Shown piece after piece: positions 34,530-43,676 of a DNA stretch of 64,000 bases (positions are counted from its first letter, which is position 1; each line of letters begins with the position of its first letter). A model generated the notes under the pieces. The model was not told the origin of the DNA, ran no database searches, and saw nothing but the letters and a program-made list of their open reading frames with translations. Both the position numbers and the translations under genes were made by a program. This stretch comes from CAIMZW01 sp037135095 (GTDB lineage: Bacteria; Actinomycetota; Actinomycetes; Nanopelagicales; Nanopelagicaceae): NCBI GenBank assembly GCA_037135095.1, contig JBAXKZ010000002.1, forward strand, positions 1 through 64,000, read 5' to 3'.

Positions 34530-35488
34530 TGCAATCACATCTCCTATCTATCTCAGATTTAACGCGTGCCGAGGCCTTTCAATTGCTTGACACCGCAGAA
34601 GAGTTGCGAAAGATTTCTGATGGACCAATGAAGAAGTTACCTACCTTGCGTGGTCGCACAGTGGTCAACCTTTTCTATGAAGATTCAACGCGAACCCGAA
34701 TCTCATTTGAATCTGCTGCAAAACGGCTCTCTGCCGATGTAATCAATTTTTCCGCCAAAGGTTCCAGCGTAAGCAAGGGCGAAAGTTTGAAAGATACTGC
34801 CCAAACCTTGCAGGCGATGGGGGCAGATGCGGTGATCATCCGACATAGCGCTTCGGGTGCGGCTCAACGTTTGGCAGATTCAGGTTGGATATCTGCCTCA
34901 GTTATAAATGCCGGCGATGGGACTCACGAACATCCTACTCAGGCACTCTTGGATGCATTTACGATTCGAAGTCACTTCCCGGAGTTCGCCTCCGATTTCA
35001 CGGGATTAAAAATCGCCATCGTTGGTGACATCCTCCATTCGCGCGTTGCCCGAAGTGATGTTCTACTTCTTACAAAGATGGGAGCTGATGTCACTCTGGT
35101 GGCGCCGCCAACATTGGTGCCGGTTGGAGCCGATAATTGGCCGGTCAAGATCAGCTATGACTTAGATTCAGTACTCCCAGAAATTGATGTGATGATGATG
35201 TTGCGAGTGCAACAAGAACGAATGACCAACTTCTTCTTTCCTTCGGCCCGAGAATATTCGCGTGCCTTTGGTTTAACTAATGCCCGGCTGGGGCGTTTGC
35301 AACCCAAGACCATAGTTATGCATCCGGGTCCCATGAACCGAGGCCTGGAGATATCGGCTGAGAGCGCAGACTCCACAAAATCAGTTGTGCTCGAACAAGT
35401 TTCCAACGGTGTGTTAGTTCGGATGGCAGTTTTGTACACCCTCTTAGGCGGATTGCCGCTAAGCGCAGGAACGGAGCGAAGGTCTTGA
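34529..35488 (+). CDS. pyrB: Aspartate carbamoyltransferase
   Basis: ATCase catalytic chain (319 residues) makes carbamoyl aspartate. The carbamoyl phosphate site is EDSTRTRISFESAAKRL, with KGESLKDTAQTL, HPTQALLDAFTI and HPGPMNRGLE. GGGGAG lies about six bases before the ATG, which overlaps the pyrR stop (TGATG); a TTG at 34526 would add one residue. No regulatory chain gene (pyrI) follows. Confidence 0.97.
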   Translation: MQSHLLSISDLTRAEAFQLLDTAEELRKISDGPMKKLPTLRGRTVVNLFYEDSTRTRISFESAAKRLSADVINFSAKGSSVSKGESLKDTAQTLQAMGADAVIIRHSASGAAQRLADSGWISASVINAGDGTHEHPTQALLDAFTIRSHFPEFASDFTGLKIAIVGDILHSRVARSDVLLLTKMGADVTLVAPPTLVPVGADNWPVKISYDLDSVLPEIDVMMMLRVQQERMTNFFFPSAREYSRAFGLTNARLGRLQPKTIVMHPGPMNRGLEISAESADSTKSVVLEQVSNGVLVRMAVLYTLLGGLPLSAGTERRS

Positions 35489-36783
35489 AAATACTCTTAA
35501 GGGATGCAAGATTGGTTGATGGCACCATAACTGATGTACTAATAATTGATGAAAAGATCTCGAAACTCGAAACCAATATCGAAGATAGCGCCGATCAAGT
35601 TGTTGATCTCAAAGGCGCGCTTCTGTTGCCGGGTTTGGTGGATCTGCACACTCACCTTCGAGAACCTGGACGCGAAGATTCGGAAACGGTCCTTTCCGGT
35701 TCGCGCTCAGCTGTGGCTGGCGGCTTTACCGCTCTCTCGCCGATGGCCAACACAACCCCGGTGGCAGATACCGCTGGAGTCGTGGAGCAGGTTTTTCGAC
35801 TGGGGCAAGAGGCCGGGCTGTGCGATGTCTTTCCGATCGGGGCTGTTACGCAAGACTTGGCTGGCACGCAATTGGCTGAGATCGGGGCCATGGCAGATTC
35901 GATTGCAAAGGTTCGGATCTTTAGTGACGACGGTAAATGTGTCTTCGATCCACTAGTTATGCGTCGTGCTCTTGAATATGTGAAGTCTTTCGACGGAATC
36001 ATCGCCCAACATGCGCAGGAACCTCGTTTAACCGAGGCGGCGCAGATGAACGAGGGCTACATCTCTTCGCTTTTGGGTCTAACGGGTTGGCCAGCAATTG
36101 CCGAAGAAGCAATCATCGCCCGCGATATCCTGCTCGCCGAACATGTAAAAAGTCGGCTCCATATCTGTCACCTCACAACGGCTGGCGGAGTTGAACTTGT
36201 TCGCTGGGCTAAAGCCCGCGGCGTGCAAGTCACTGCTGAAGTTACTCCTCATCATCTGCTCCTGACAGATGAAGCAGTTGTTGGTTACGACCCAGTCTTT
36301 AAAGTAAACCCGCCATTGAGAACCAGCGCTGATGTAATGGCCCTCCGAGCAGGACTGGCAGATGGAACGATCGATATCGTGGCAACCGATCACGCACCTC
36401 ATCCAACAGAAGATAAAGAGAGCGAGTGGCAGAGCGCCGCTTTCGGAATGATAGGTCTTGAGACTGCGCTCTCAGTAGTTGTTAAATCAATGATTGAAAC
36501 CGGGTTGATGAGCTGGTCTGATTTGGTGGATCGTATGTCGATTGCGCCAGCGCGAATTGGTGGCTACGTCGATCATGGGCAAAGGATCACGGTGGGGAAA
36601 GTGGCAAATCTCATAGTCGTAGACCCCGATGCAACCTGGACCGTTGATCGTGCTTTAACAGTATCTAAAAGCAAGAACACCCCATTTCACGGGATGACCC
36701 TGCCTGCTCAAGTACGTCACACAATATTTCGAGGTAAATTGGTTCTTATTGATGGGGAATTAGTTGGGGAGAGCAATGCCTAA
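35485..36783 (+). CDS. pyrC: Dihydroorotase
   Basis: Class I dihydroorotase (432 residues) is a zinc amidohydrolase closing carbamoyl aspartate to dihydroorotate. The metal motif is DLHTHLREPG; further ligands are in HICHLTTAGG, EVTPHHLLL and ATDHAPHP. The start is TTG, overlapping the pyrB stop (TTGA), with GGAG upstream. The 3' end overlaps carA by eight bases. Confidence 0.96.
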   Translation: MKILLRDARLVDGTITDVLIIDEKISKLETNIEDSADQVVDLKGALLLPGLVDLHTHLREPGREDSETVLSGSRSAVAGGFTALSPMANTTPVADTAGVVEQVFRLGQEAGLCDVFPIGAVTQDLAGTQLAEIGAMADSIAKVRIFSDDGKCVFDPLVMRRALEYVKSFDGIIAQHAQEPRLTEAAQMNEGYISSLLGLTGWPAIAEEAIIARDILLAEHVKSRLHICHLTTAGGVELVRWAKARGVQVTAEVTPHHLLLTDEAVVGYDPVFKVNPPLRTSADVMALRAGLADGTIDIVATDHAPHPTEDKESEWQSAAFGMIGLETALSVVVKSMIETGLMSWSDLVDRMSIAPARIGGYVDHGQRITVGKVANLIVVDPDATWTVDRALTVSKSKNTPFHGMTLPAQVRHTIFRGKLVLIDGELVGESNA

Positions 36784-37915
36784 GGCGTATTTAGTTTTAG
36801 ATGATGGTGCAATATTTGAAGGTCAATCTTGGGCTTGCACGGGTGAAACATTTGGTGAAGCAGTCTTTTCGACCGGGATGACTGGATACCAAGAGACTTT
36901 GACCGATCCTTCCTACTATCGCCAGGTTGTCATCATGACCTCCCCTCATATCGGAAACACTGGAATGAATCGCAGCGACGAGGAGTCAGAACGGATTTGG
37001 GTCTCGGGCTTTGTAGTTAGAAACCCTTCGCCAACAGTCAGCAGCTGGCGTTCTGAACTATCACTCGAGGAGTCATTAGTTGCCGCGGGAGTTGTTGGAA
37101 TTAAAGGGGTGGATACCCGAGCGATTACCCGACATCTGCGAGATCGCGGCGCCATGCGAGTAGGAATATTTTCCGATCAAGAGTTAACTCGCGATGAAAT
37201 GGTTGTCCGAGTCCGCAAATCCCCGCAGATGGCTGGGGCTTTTTTAGCATCTGATGTTTCGACTCCATCTACGTACGTGGTAAATCCGCCAACTGGGACG
37301 CCTAAGAAGTTCGTAGTCGCTGCGTTGGATCTAGGAATTAAAGCGGCGACGCCTCGGTATCTTGCCGAACGCGGTGTGGAAGTCCACGTAATGCCACTCA
37401 GCAGCACTGTGGAACAGATTCGTGCGATCGCACCGGATGGCATCTTCCTTTCAAACGGTCCGGGCGATCCAGCAACGATGACTGAAATGGTCGCGCTGGT
37501 ACGAGAATTTCTCTTAGAGAAGATGCCAATTTTTGGGATTTGTTTTGGCCATCAAATCTTGGGTCGCGCTCTCGGCTTTGAAACTTATAAACTCCCATTT
37601 GGTCACCGCGGAATTAATCAGCCCGTTAAGAACATCAACTCTGGCGCGGTAGAAATCACGGCACACAATCATGGCTTCGCCGTTAAAGCTCCAATCGATG
37701 GCAACTTCTCAACGGCCTACGGCGCTGGATATGTAAGCCACATTTGCTTGAATGATGGCGTTGTCGAGGGTCTAGAACTTATTGAACTTCCAGTCTTCAG
37801 TGTGCAGTACCACCCAGAAGCTGCGGCCGGTCCACATGATGCCCAGTACCTCTTTGATCATTTTGTGGATTTGATGGCTAAATCCAAATTGCAGGAAGCG
37901 GAATCAAATGCCTAG
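36776..37915 (+). CDS. carA: Carbamoyl-phosphate synthase small subunit
   Basis: CarA (379 residues) hydrolyses glutamine to supply ammonia to CarB. The N-terminal domain includes GMTGYQETLTDPSYYRQ. The C-terminal glutaminase has LSNGPGDP, the nucleophile GICFGHQ and the His-Glu pair in VQYHPEAAAGP. ATG at 36776 follows GGGGAG and overlaps pyrC; an in-frame TTG at 36764 is less likely. The gene overlaps carB by eight bases. Confidence 0.98.
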   Translation: MPKAYLVLDDGAIFEGQSWACTGETFGEAVFSTGMTGYQETLTDPSYYRQVVIMTSPHIGNTGMNRSDEESERIWVSGFVVRNPSPTVSSWRSELSLEESLVAAGVVGIKGVDTRAITRHLRDRGAMRVGIFSDQELTRDEMVVRVRKSPQMAGAFLASDVSTPSTYVVNPPTGTPKKFVVAALDLGIKAATPRYLAERGVEVHVMPLSSTVEQIRAIAPDGIFLSNGPGDPATMTEMVALVREFLLEKMPIFGICFGHQILGRALGFETYKLPFGHRGINQPVKNINSGAVEITAHNHGFAVKAPIDGNFSTAYGAGYVSHICLNDGVVEGLELIELPVFSVQYHPEAAAGPHDAQYLFDHFVDLMAKSKLQEAESNA

Positions 37916-40900
37916 AGATACCAGTATCAAAAGCGTTTTAGTGATCGGCAGTGGTCCGATCGTTATTGGACAGGCATGCGAATTCGACTACTCCGGAACG
38001 CAGGCATGTCGAGTGCTTAAAGCCGAGGGGATCCGTGTGATCCTGATAAATTCAAATCCAGCGACGATTATGACCGATCCCGAATTTGCGGATGCGACTT
38101 ATATTGAACCCATAACAACCGAGATCATCGAAAAGATCTTGGCCAAGGAGCGACCTTCTGCCGTGTTGGCCACACTGGGTGGCCAAACTGCCTTAAATGC
38201 TGCCATGGGTCTTTATGAAAATGGACTCCTAGAGAAATATGGCACCAGGCTAATTGGCGCTGATATCCCAGCTATTAAGCGAGGGGAAGATCGCGAAGTA
38301 TTCAAAGGGATTGTTGCCAAAATCGGGGGAGAATCCGCTAAATCTCAAATTGCGCACTCAATGTCAGAATGCTTGGCAGCTGCCGAAAAACTAAAGTACC
38401 CGGTCGTAGTAAGACCCTCATTCACTATGGGTGGCCTCGGTTCCGGAATCGCCTACAACCAAGCTGAACTTGAACTTATTGCTGGAGCCGGCTTGCGTCA
38501 CAGTCCGACCACGGAAGTATTGTTGGAAGAGTCAATAATCGGCTGGAAAGAGTATGAACTAGAAGTCATGCGAGATCACAAGGACAATGTTGTGATCGTT
38601 TGCAGTATCGAAAATATCGACCCGATGGGCGTTCACACTGGTGACTCAATCACTGTTGCCCCAGCTCTTACTTTAACTGATGTTGAATTTCAAAAGCTTC
38701 GCAATCTTTCAATCGAAATCATTAGAGAAGTTGGCGTCGCAACTGGCGGCTGTAACATTCAATTTGCCGTGAATCCGATTGACGGTCGAATAATCGTGAT
38801 CGAAATGAATCCTAGAGTGTCAAGATCCTCGGCATTAGCATCTAAGGCAACAGGTTTTCCGATAGCCAAAATAGCCACAAAGTTGGCCATCGGTTACACA
38901 TTGGATGAGATCGAAAATGACATTACGCAGTCGACACCAGCTTCATTTGAACCTACCTTGGATTACATAGTTGTAAAAGTTCCAAGATTCGCGTTCGAGA
39001 AATTCCCGGAAGCGGATAATCGGCTTACAACGACAATGAAAAGCGTTGGCGAGGCGATGGCAATCGGTCGAAGTTTTCCGGAAGCGCTGCAAAAGGCGCT
39101 CCGCTCGGTTGAAAAGAAAGGCTCTTCTTTTACTTGGAACCTTGCTTCCGCCAACAAAGATTGGCTCCTCAGTCAGATCGGAATACCGACTGAGTTTAGA
39201 ATTCAACAAGTCCAGCAAGTTATGGCCCTTGGAGCCTCAATCGACGAAGTTTATGGAATCACCAAGATTGATCCCTGGTTCTTATCTCAAATTGAATTAA
39301 TAAATGAGATGGCTGCTGAGATTATTCGTTCCGGCGATCTCTCGGCGGACCTTCTGAGCCGGTCGAAGTCCATGGGCTTCTCAGATTTTCAACTTTCAGA
39401 ACTTACTTCAATGAGCGAAGCAGAAATACGTTCGCTGCGGCATCGAATGGGTATTCGTCCGGTGTATAAAACCGTAGACACGTGCGCAGCAGAGTTCGAA
39501 GCTCATACGCCGTATCACTATTCGAGTTATGACCAAGAGACTGAAGTGCGCCACCGCGCTAAACCAGCGGTGATTATCCTGGGCAGTGGGCCAAACCGAA
39601 TTGGTCAAGGTGTTGAGTTCGACTATTCCTGCGTTCATGCAGCATATGCACTGCACGAGGCGGGATATGAGACGATCATGATTAATTGCAACCCGGAGAC
39701 GGTCTCCACGGATTATGACACTTCCGATCGCCTCTATTTCGAGCCATTGACGCTCGAAGATGTACTTGAAGTTATCGCCGCCGAGATGTTAGCTGGCCCA
39801 GTACTTGGCGTTATAGCCCAACTTGGTGGCCAAACACCGCTTGGCTTGGCCAGAGGATTAATGGAAGCCGGAGTCACGATCTTAGGAACCAGCCCAGATG
39901 CGATCGACTTAGCCGAAGAGCGCGGAGCTTTTGGCCAGATTCTGGCTCAAAATCAATTAGTTTCGCCCAAATTTGGAATGGCATATTCCTATACCGAGGC
40001 GCTAGCTATCGCCAAGGAGTTAAGTTATCCAGTTTTAGTTAGGCCTTCATTTGTTCTCGGAGGTCGTGGGATGGAGATCGTCTATGACGATGAATCTCTC
40101 GAGGGCTTTATCGCGAAGGCAACTGAGATAACACCAAATCATCCGGTTTTGATTGATCGGTTTCTAGATGATGCGATTGAAATCGATGTTGATGCCCTCT
40201 TCGACGGAAGAGAACTCTTCTTAGCTGGAGTTATGGAACATATCGAAGAGGCGGGAGTTCATTCGGGCGATTCAGCATGCGTCTTGCCAAGCATTTCTAT
40301 CAGCGCCGAGAAATTACTCGAAATTAGGACGGCCACCGAAAAAATTGCCAAGAGTGTCGGCGTTCGAGGTCTGATCAACATCCAGTTTGCAATTTCAAAG
40401 GGTGAAGAAGATGCCCAACTTTATGTGCTCGAGGCTAATCCTCGAGCATCTAGAACGGTTCCCTTTGTTTCAAAAGCAACCGGAAACCCCTTAGCTAAAG
40501 CGGCAGCGCTGATTGCGACTGGGGTTTCGATCGCGCAGCTTCGGCAGTCGATTCTTCCTGCTAACGGAGATGGTGTGGCAAATGGCATCTCCGTAAAAGA
40601 GGCGGTGTTGCCTTGGAATCGCTTCCGTCGAATAGATGGGATGGGAGTTGATTCGGTTTTAGGACCTGAGATGAGATCGACTGGGGAAGTTATGGGAATC
40701 GCTCACAGTTTTGGCGAGGCCTATGCCAAGAGTCAGACTGCCGCTTTTGGTGCGCTACCTAAATCTGGTCAAGTCTTTCTCTCCTTATCGAATCGAGATA
40801 AGGCCAGTGCGTTGCGGCCAGCTCAGGATCTGGTTGATTTGGGTTTCATTTTGGTAACAACTGCCGGAACTCATCAGTTCCTTTCAGAAAATGGTGTGCC

Positions 40901-41177
40901 CTCCATGTTAGTCCGTAAGCATTCAGAAGGTTCTACCAATGAGTCGGAGCTAACGGCGCTTCAAGTCATCAATTCTGGTGATATCGCTTTAGTAGTGAAC
41001 ACGCCATTAGGTAGAGGGACGCGTCATGATGGTTGGTTGATCCGCACCGCCGCAGTGCAACGCTCGATCCCGTGCATTACCACCATCGCTGGTTTTAAGG
41101 CAGCGGTAGCAGGTATAACCGAACTTAAGGATCATGACTTTGAAATTCAATCTATCCAAGAGTGGTTAGACGAATGA
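37908..41177 (+). CDS. carB: Carbamoyl-phosphate synthase large subunit
   Basis: CarB (1089 residues) makes carbamoyl phosphate for pyrimidines and arginine. Two homologous ATP-grasp halves are seen: the first begins SVLVIGSGPIVIGQACEFDY and the second IILGSGPNRIGQGVEFDY. Each has the VRPSF(T/V) and EMNPRVSRSSAL / EANPRASRTVPF blocks. The C-terminal allosteric domain includes TTAGTHQFLSENG. AGGAAG serves as ribosome site inside carA. The stop overlaps pyrK (ATGA). Confidence 0.98.
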   Translation: MPRDTSIKSVLVIGSGPIVIGQACEFDYSGTQACRVLKAEGIRVILINSNPATIMTDPEFADATYIEPITTEIIEKILAKERPSAVLATLGGQTALNAAMGLYENGLLEKYGTRLIGADIPAIKRGEDREVFKGIVAKIGGESAKSQIAHSMSECLAAAEKLKYPVVVRPSFTMGGLGSGIAYNQAELELIAGAGLRHSPTTEVLLEESIIGWKEYELEVMRDHKDNVVIVCSIENIDPMGVHTGDSITVAPALTLTDVEFQKLRNLSIEIIREVGVATGGCNIQFAVNPIDGRIIVIEMNPRVSRSSALASKATGFPIAKIATKLAIGYTLDEIENDITQSTPASFEPTLDYIVVKVPRFAFEKFPEADNRLTTTMKSVGEAMAIGRSFPEALQKALRSVEKKGSSFTWNLASANKDWLLSQIGIPTEFRIQQVQQVMALGASIDEVYGITKIDPWFLSQIELINEMAAEIIRSGDLSADLLSRSKSMGFSDFQLSELTSMSEAEIRSLRHRMGIRPVYKTVDTCAAEFEAHTPYHYSSYDQETEVRHRAKPAVIILGSGPNRIGQGVEFDYSCVHAAYALHEAGYETIMINCNPETVSTDYDTSDRLYFEPLTLEDVLEVIAAEMLAGPVLGVIAQLGGQTPLGLARGLMEAGVTILGTSPDAIDLAEERGAFGQILAQNQLVSPKFGMAYSYTEALAIAKELSYPVLVRPSFVLGGRGMEIVYDDESLEGFIAKATEITPNHPVLIDRFLDDAIEIDVDALFDGRELFLAGVMEHIEEAGVHSGDSACVLPSISISAEKLLEIRTATEKIAKSVGVRGLINIQFAISKGEEDAQLYVLEANPRASRTVPFVSKATGNPLAKAAALIATGVSIAQLRQSILPANGDGVANGISVKEAVLPWNRFRRIDGMGVDSVLGPEMRSTGEVMGIAHSFGEAYAKSQTAAFGALPKSGQVFLSLSNRDKASALRPAQDLVDLGFILVTTAGTHQFLSENGVPSMLVRKHSEGSTNESELTALQVINSGDIALVVNTPLGRGTRHDGWLIRTAAVQRSIPCITTIAGFKAAVAGITELKDHDFEIQSIQEWLDE

Positions 41178-42025
41178 TAAATAAGTTTGCACAGAGCGTT
41201 GATGCCGAAATCATCAGTAATAAAAAGGTCGGCGCTTACCACCACATGGTTTTTGAAGTCGGCGCGATGGCGGGACACGTTCGCCCTGGCAATTTTGTTG
41301 CAATCTCTGTAGGTGGCGAGAGCTCGGCGATGGTACTTCGACGCGCCTTTGCTATTCATAGGTCCATGGATCGTGGTGGTTCGGGCGGGGTAGTAGAACT
41401 AGTTGTCGCCCCACACGGCGGCGGCAGTAAATGGTTAACTGGTCTGGAACCCCACCACAAGGTGAACATTGTTGGCCCGCTCGGGACGGCATTTGGAATT
41501 CCTACCGAGCCAGTTCGCGCACTATTAGTTGGCGGCGGTTACGGTTCGGCGCCATTATTTGGCTTAGCCGAAGTCCTGAAATTTCGCGGCTCCAGGGTGG
41601 ATATGGTCCTTGGAGCAAGCACGGCGGGAAAAATTTACGCGCCCCTAGAAGGCAAGCGAGCTGTTAATTCGCTTACGATTACCACTGATGATGGCAGTGC
41701 CGGATTGCACGGTAAGGTAAGTGATTTCCTGCCAGATTTAATTGCTTCAAACGGGAGCGAAATAATCTACTCCTGTGGTCCTATGGGAATGCTCGCGGCT
41801 ATCTCTGAAATAGCGTTACAACACGAGCTAGTGCACCAATGCGCAATCGAAGAGGCGATGGCATGCGGGATTGGAGTCTGCATGACTTGCGTCCTCCCAT
41901 TGAAAGATGCTGACGGTGTGATTCGAATGCAGCGTTCTTGTATTGAAGGTCCAGTTGTAGATGGCTCGCGGGTCGTTTGGGATAGTCCCCGAGCAATCCC
42001 CGAAGGGACATGGGGAGCGCTATGA
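41174..42025 (+). CDS. pyrK: Dihydroorotate dehydrogenase electron-transfer subunit (class 1B)
   Basis: PyrK (283 residues) carries electrons from dihydroorotate dehydrogenase to NAD. It has an FAD/NAD ferredoxin-reductase fold (LRRAFAIH, LLVGGGYGSAPLFGLAE, YSCGPMGML) and a [2Fe-2S] motif C231-x4-C236-x2-C239-x16-C256. ATG at 41174 overlaps the carB stop. Together with pyrD next door this defines a class 1B, NAD-linked enzyme. Confidence 0.95.
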   Translation: MINKFAQSVDAEIISNKKVGAYHHMVFEVGAMAGHVRPGNFVAISVGGESSAMVLRRAFAIHRSMDRGGSGGVVELVVAPHGGGSKWLTGLEPHHKVNIVGPLGTAFGIPTEPVRALLVGGGYGSAPLFGLAEVLKFRGSRVDMVLGASTAGKIYAPLEGKRAVNSLTITTDDGSAGLHGKVSDFLPDLIASNGSEIIYSCGPMGMLAAISEIALQHELVHQCAIEEAMACGIGVCMTCVLPLKDADGVIRMQRSCIEGPVVDGSRVVWDSPRAIPEGTWGAL

Positions 42026-42954
42026 CATTCAACTTCTCGACCTCGTTAGTCGGGGCAATTTTTCCGAACCCCGTATTTACTGCCAGCGGGTGCGCTGGTT
42101 CTGGCAAGGAACTAATTCAGTTCTTTCCACTGACAGAACTTGGGGCTGTTGTTACCAAGTCAATAATGTTAAAGCCTCGTTCCGGTCGAGCAACTCCTCG
42201 GATGGCAGAGACGCCCAGCGGAATGCTCAATTCCATCGGGTTACAGGGCCCAGGCATTACCGCTTTCCTTGAAGACGACATCCCTTGGTTAAAATCTAAG
42301 GGAGCGCGAATCATCGTAAGCATTGCGGGTGAGACGGTTGCCGATTACGCCGAACTGGCTCGCCTTTTGAATGGTGTTTCTGGATTAAGTGCAGTTGAAG
42401 TAAATATCTCTTGTCCAAATGTTGAAAGTCGTGGCCAAGTCTTCTCATGTAATCCAGTCACTGCTCACGCCGCTATCACCGCAGTTAAAAAGAATCTTGA
42501 TCCATCGCTACCTATTATCGCCAAACTTTCCCCCGATGTGACCGACATTGCCGATATCGCAGAAGTAGTTGTGCAAGCTGGCGCTGATGGGGTTGCCCTC
42601 ATTAATACCCTTCTGGGAATGGTTATAGATACCAATTCCATGAAGCCTAAATTAGCTGGTAAAACTGGTGGACTATCTGGTCCAGCGATCCGACCAGTCG
42701 CTGTTCGTGCCATCTACCAAGTTAGAGCTCGAATTCCAGGTATCTCGATATTAGGAATGGGGGGAGTCGCCAATGGTCGCGATGCTTTTGAAATGATTTT
42801 GGCAGGTGCTTCCGCAATCTCTGTTGGAACCGCGACTTTTGGAAATCCCCTTGCGACCATGAAAATAAAATCAGAGTTGCAGGAGCTGCTTATCGAACGT
42901 GGTTTTGATTCGGTGGTGTCGGCCGTCGGTTACGCTCACAGAGGAGAGAACTAA
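42022..42954 (+). CDS. pyrD: Dihydroorotate dehydrogenase, catalytic subunit (class 1B)
   Basis: PyrD (310 residues) is an FMN TIM-barrel enzyme oxidising dihydroorotate. NPVFTASGCAGSG starts the barrel; EVNISCPNVESRG holds the class 1 catalytic Cys; the FMN phosphate region is LGMGGVANGRDAFEMILAGA. No membrane helix is present, unlike class 2 enzymes. The ATG at 42022 overlaps the pyrK stop and follows GGGGAG by five bases; the ATG at 42010 is less likely. Confidence 0.96.
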   Translation: MTFNFSTSLVGAIFPNPVFTASGCAGSGKELIQFFPLTELGAVVTKSIMLKPRSGRATPRMAETPSGMLNSIGLQGPGITAFLEDDIPWLKSKGARIIVSIAGETVADYAELARLLNGVSGLSAVEVNISCPNVESRGQVFSCNPVTAHAAITAVKKNLDPSLPIIAKLSPDVTDIADIAEVVVQAGADGVALINTLLGMVIDTNSMKPKLAGKTGGLSGPAIRPVAVRAIYQVRARIPGISILGMGGVANGRDAFEMILAGASAISVGTATFGNPLATMKIKSELQELLIERGFDSVVSAVGYAHRGEN

Positions 42955-43659
42955 GTGGGATCACCTATCATTTTGGCGCTGGATACTGACGAGATTGACA
43001 TCGCTCGAAATTGGATAGCTGCAACACATGAATCTGTTTCAACCTTCAAGGTGGGGTTAGAGTTTTTCTTGAAGCATGGAGCTGATGGAATTGCCGCATT
43101 GCGCGAGGCTGGCGATTTTGAATTATTTCTTGATCTGAAGTTGCACGATATTCCCAATACTGTCGGTGCTGCCACTCGCAGCGTTGGTTTCCTTTCGCCC
43201 AAGTTCTTAACGGTTCATGCCAGCGGCGGCGCCCAAATGATTTCTGCGGCCGTCTCAGCGGCGCCCAGTACTTCTATTACTGCCGTAACAGTACTTACCT
43301 CGCTGGGTGATGACGAGTTGAGCGAGATTGGCTTCAGATCAAGTGCACTTTCCACAGCGGTCGCCTTGGCAACCCTTGCAATATCGGCCGGCGCTCGTTC
43401 GATTGTCTGTTCACCGCTGGAGGTAGCTGCAATTCGCAACATCGTGGATTCGCAAATCCAATTGATCACCCCAGGCGTGAGGCCACTCGGCTCTGATAGC
43501 GGGGACCAGAAACGCACGACTACCCCGAGTGAAGCGATAACGGCGGGGGCTAATTTCGTAGTTATTGGCCGACCAATCACTTCGCTCTGGCAAGAGAGTG
43601 CGGTGGCGATGAGTAATCAAGCGAAAATTATTCTCGATTCGATCGTTGCCAAAAGCTAG
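42955..43659 (+). CDS. pyrF: Orotidine 5'-phosphate decarboxylase
   Basis: PyrF (234 residues) makes UMP, the last step of the operon's pathway. The catalytic block LFLDLKLHDIPNTV supplies Asp-Lys-Asp; STFKVGLEFFLKHG, TPGVRPLGSDSGDQKR and FVVIGRPIT are also typical of the short, bacterial group. The GTG start has GGAGAG upstream and directly abuts the pyrD stop. Confidence 0.97.
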   Translation: MGSPIILALDTDEIDIARNWIAATHESVSTFKVGLEFFLKHGADGIAALREAGDFELFLDLKLHDIPNTVGAATRSVGFLSPKFLTVHASGGAQMISAAVSAAPSTSITAVTVLTSLGDDELSEIGFRSSALSTAVALATLAISAGARSIVCSPLEVAAIRNIVDSQIQLITPGVRPLGSDSGDQKRTTTPSEAITAGANFVVIGRPITSLWQESAVAMSNQAKIILDSIVAKS

Positions 43660-43664
43660 TCGGT

Positions 43665-43670
43665 TAAACT
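43665..43670 (+). promoter_or_regulatory. -10 box of the mIHF-gmk fusion gene
   Basis: TAAACT lies six bases (CTTGAA) before the ATG of the fusion gene, which has no Shine-Dalgarno site. This is a leaderless start just after pyrF, so gmk and downstream genes need not depend on the pyr promoter. Confidence 0.5.
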
Positions 43671-43676
43671 CTTGAA

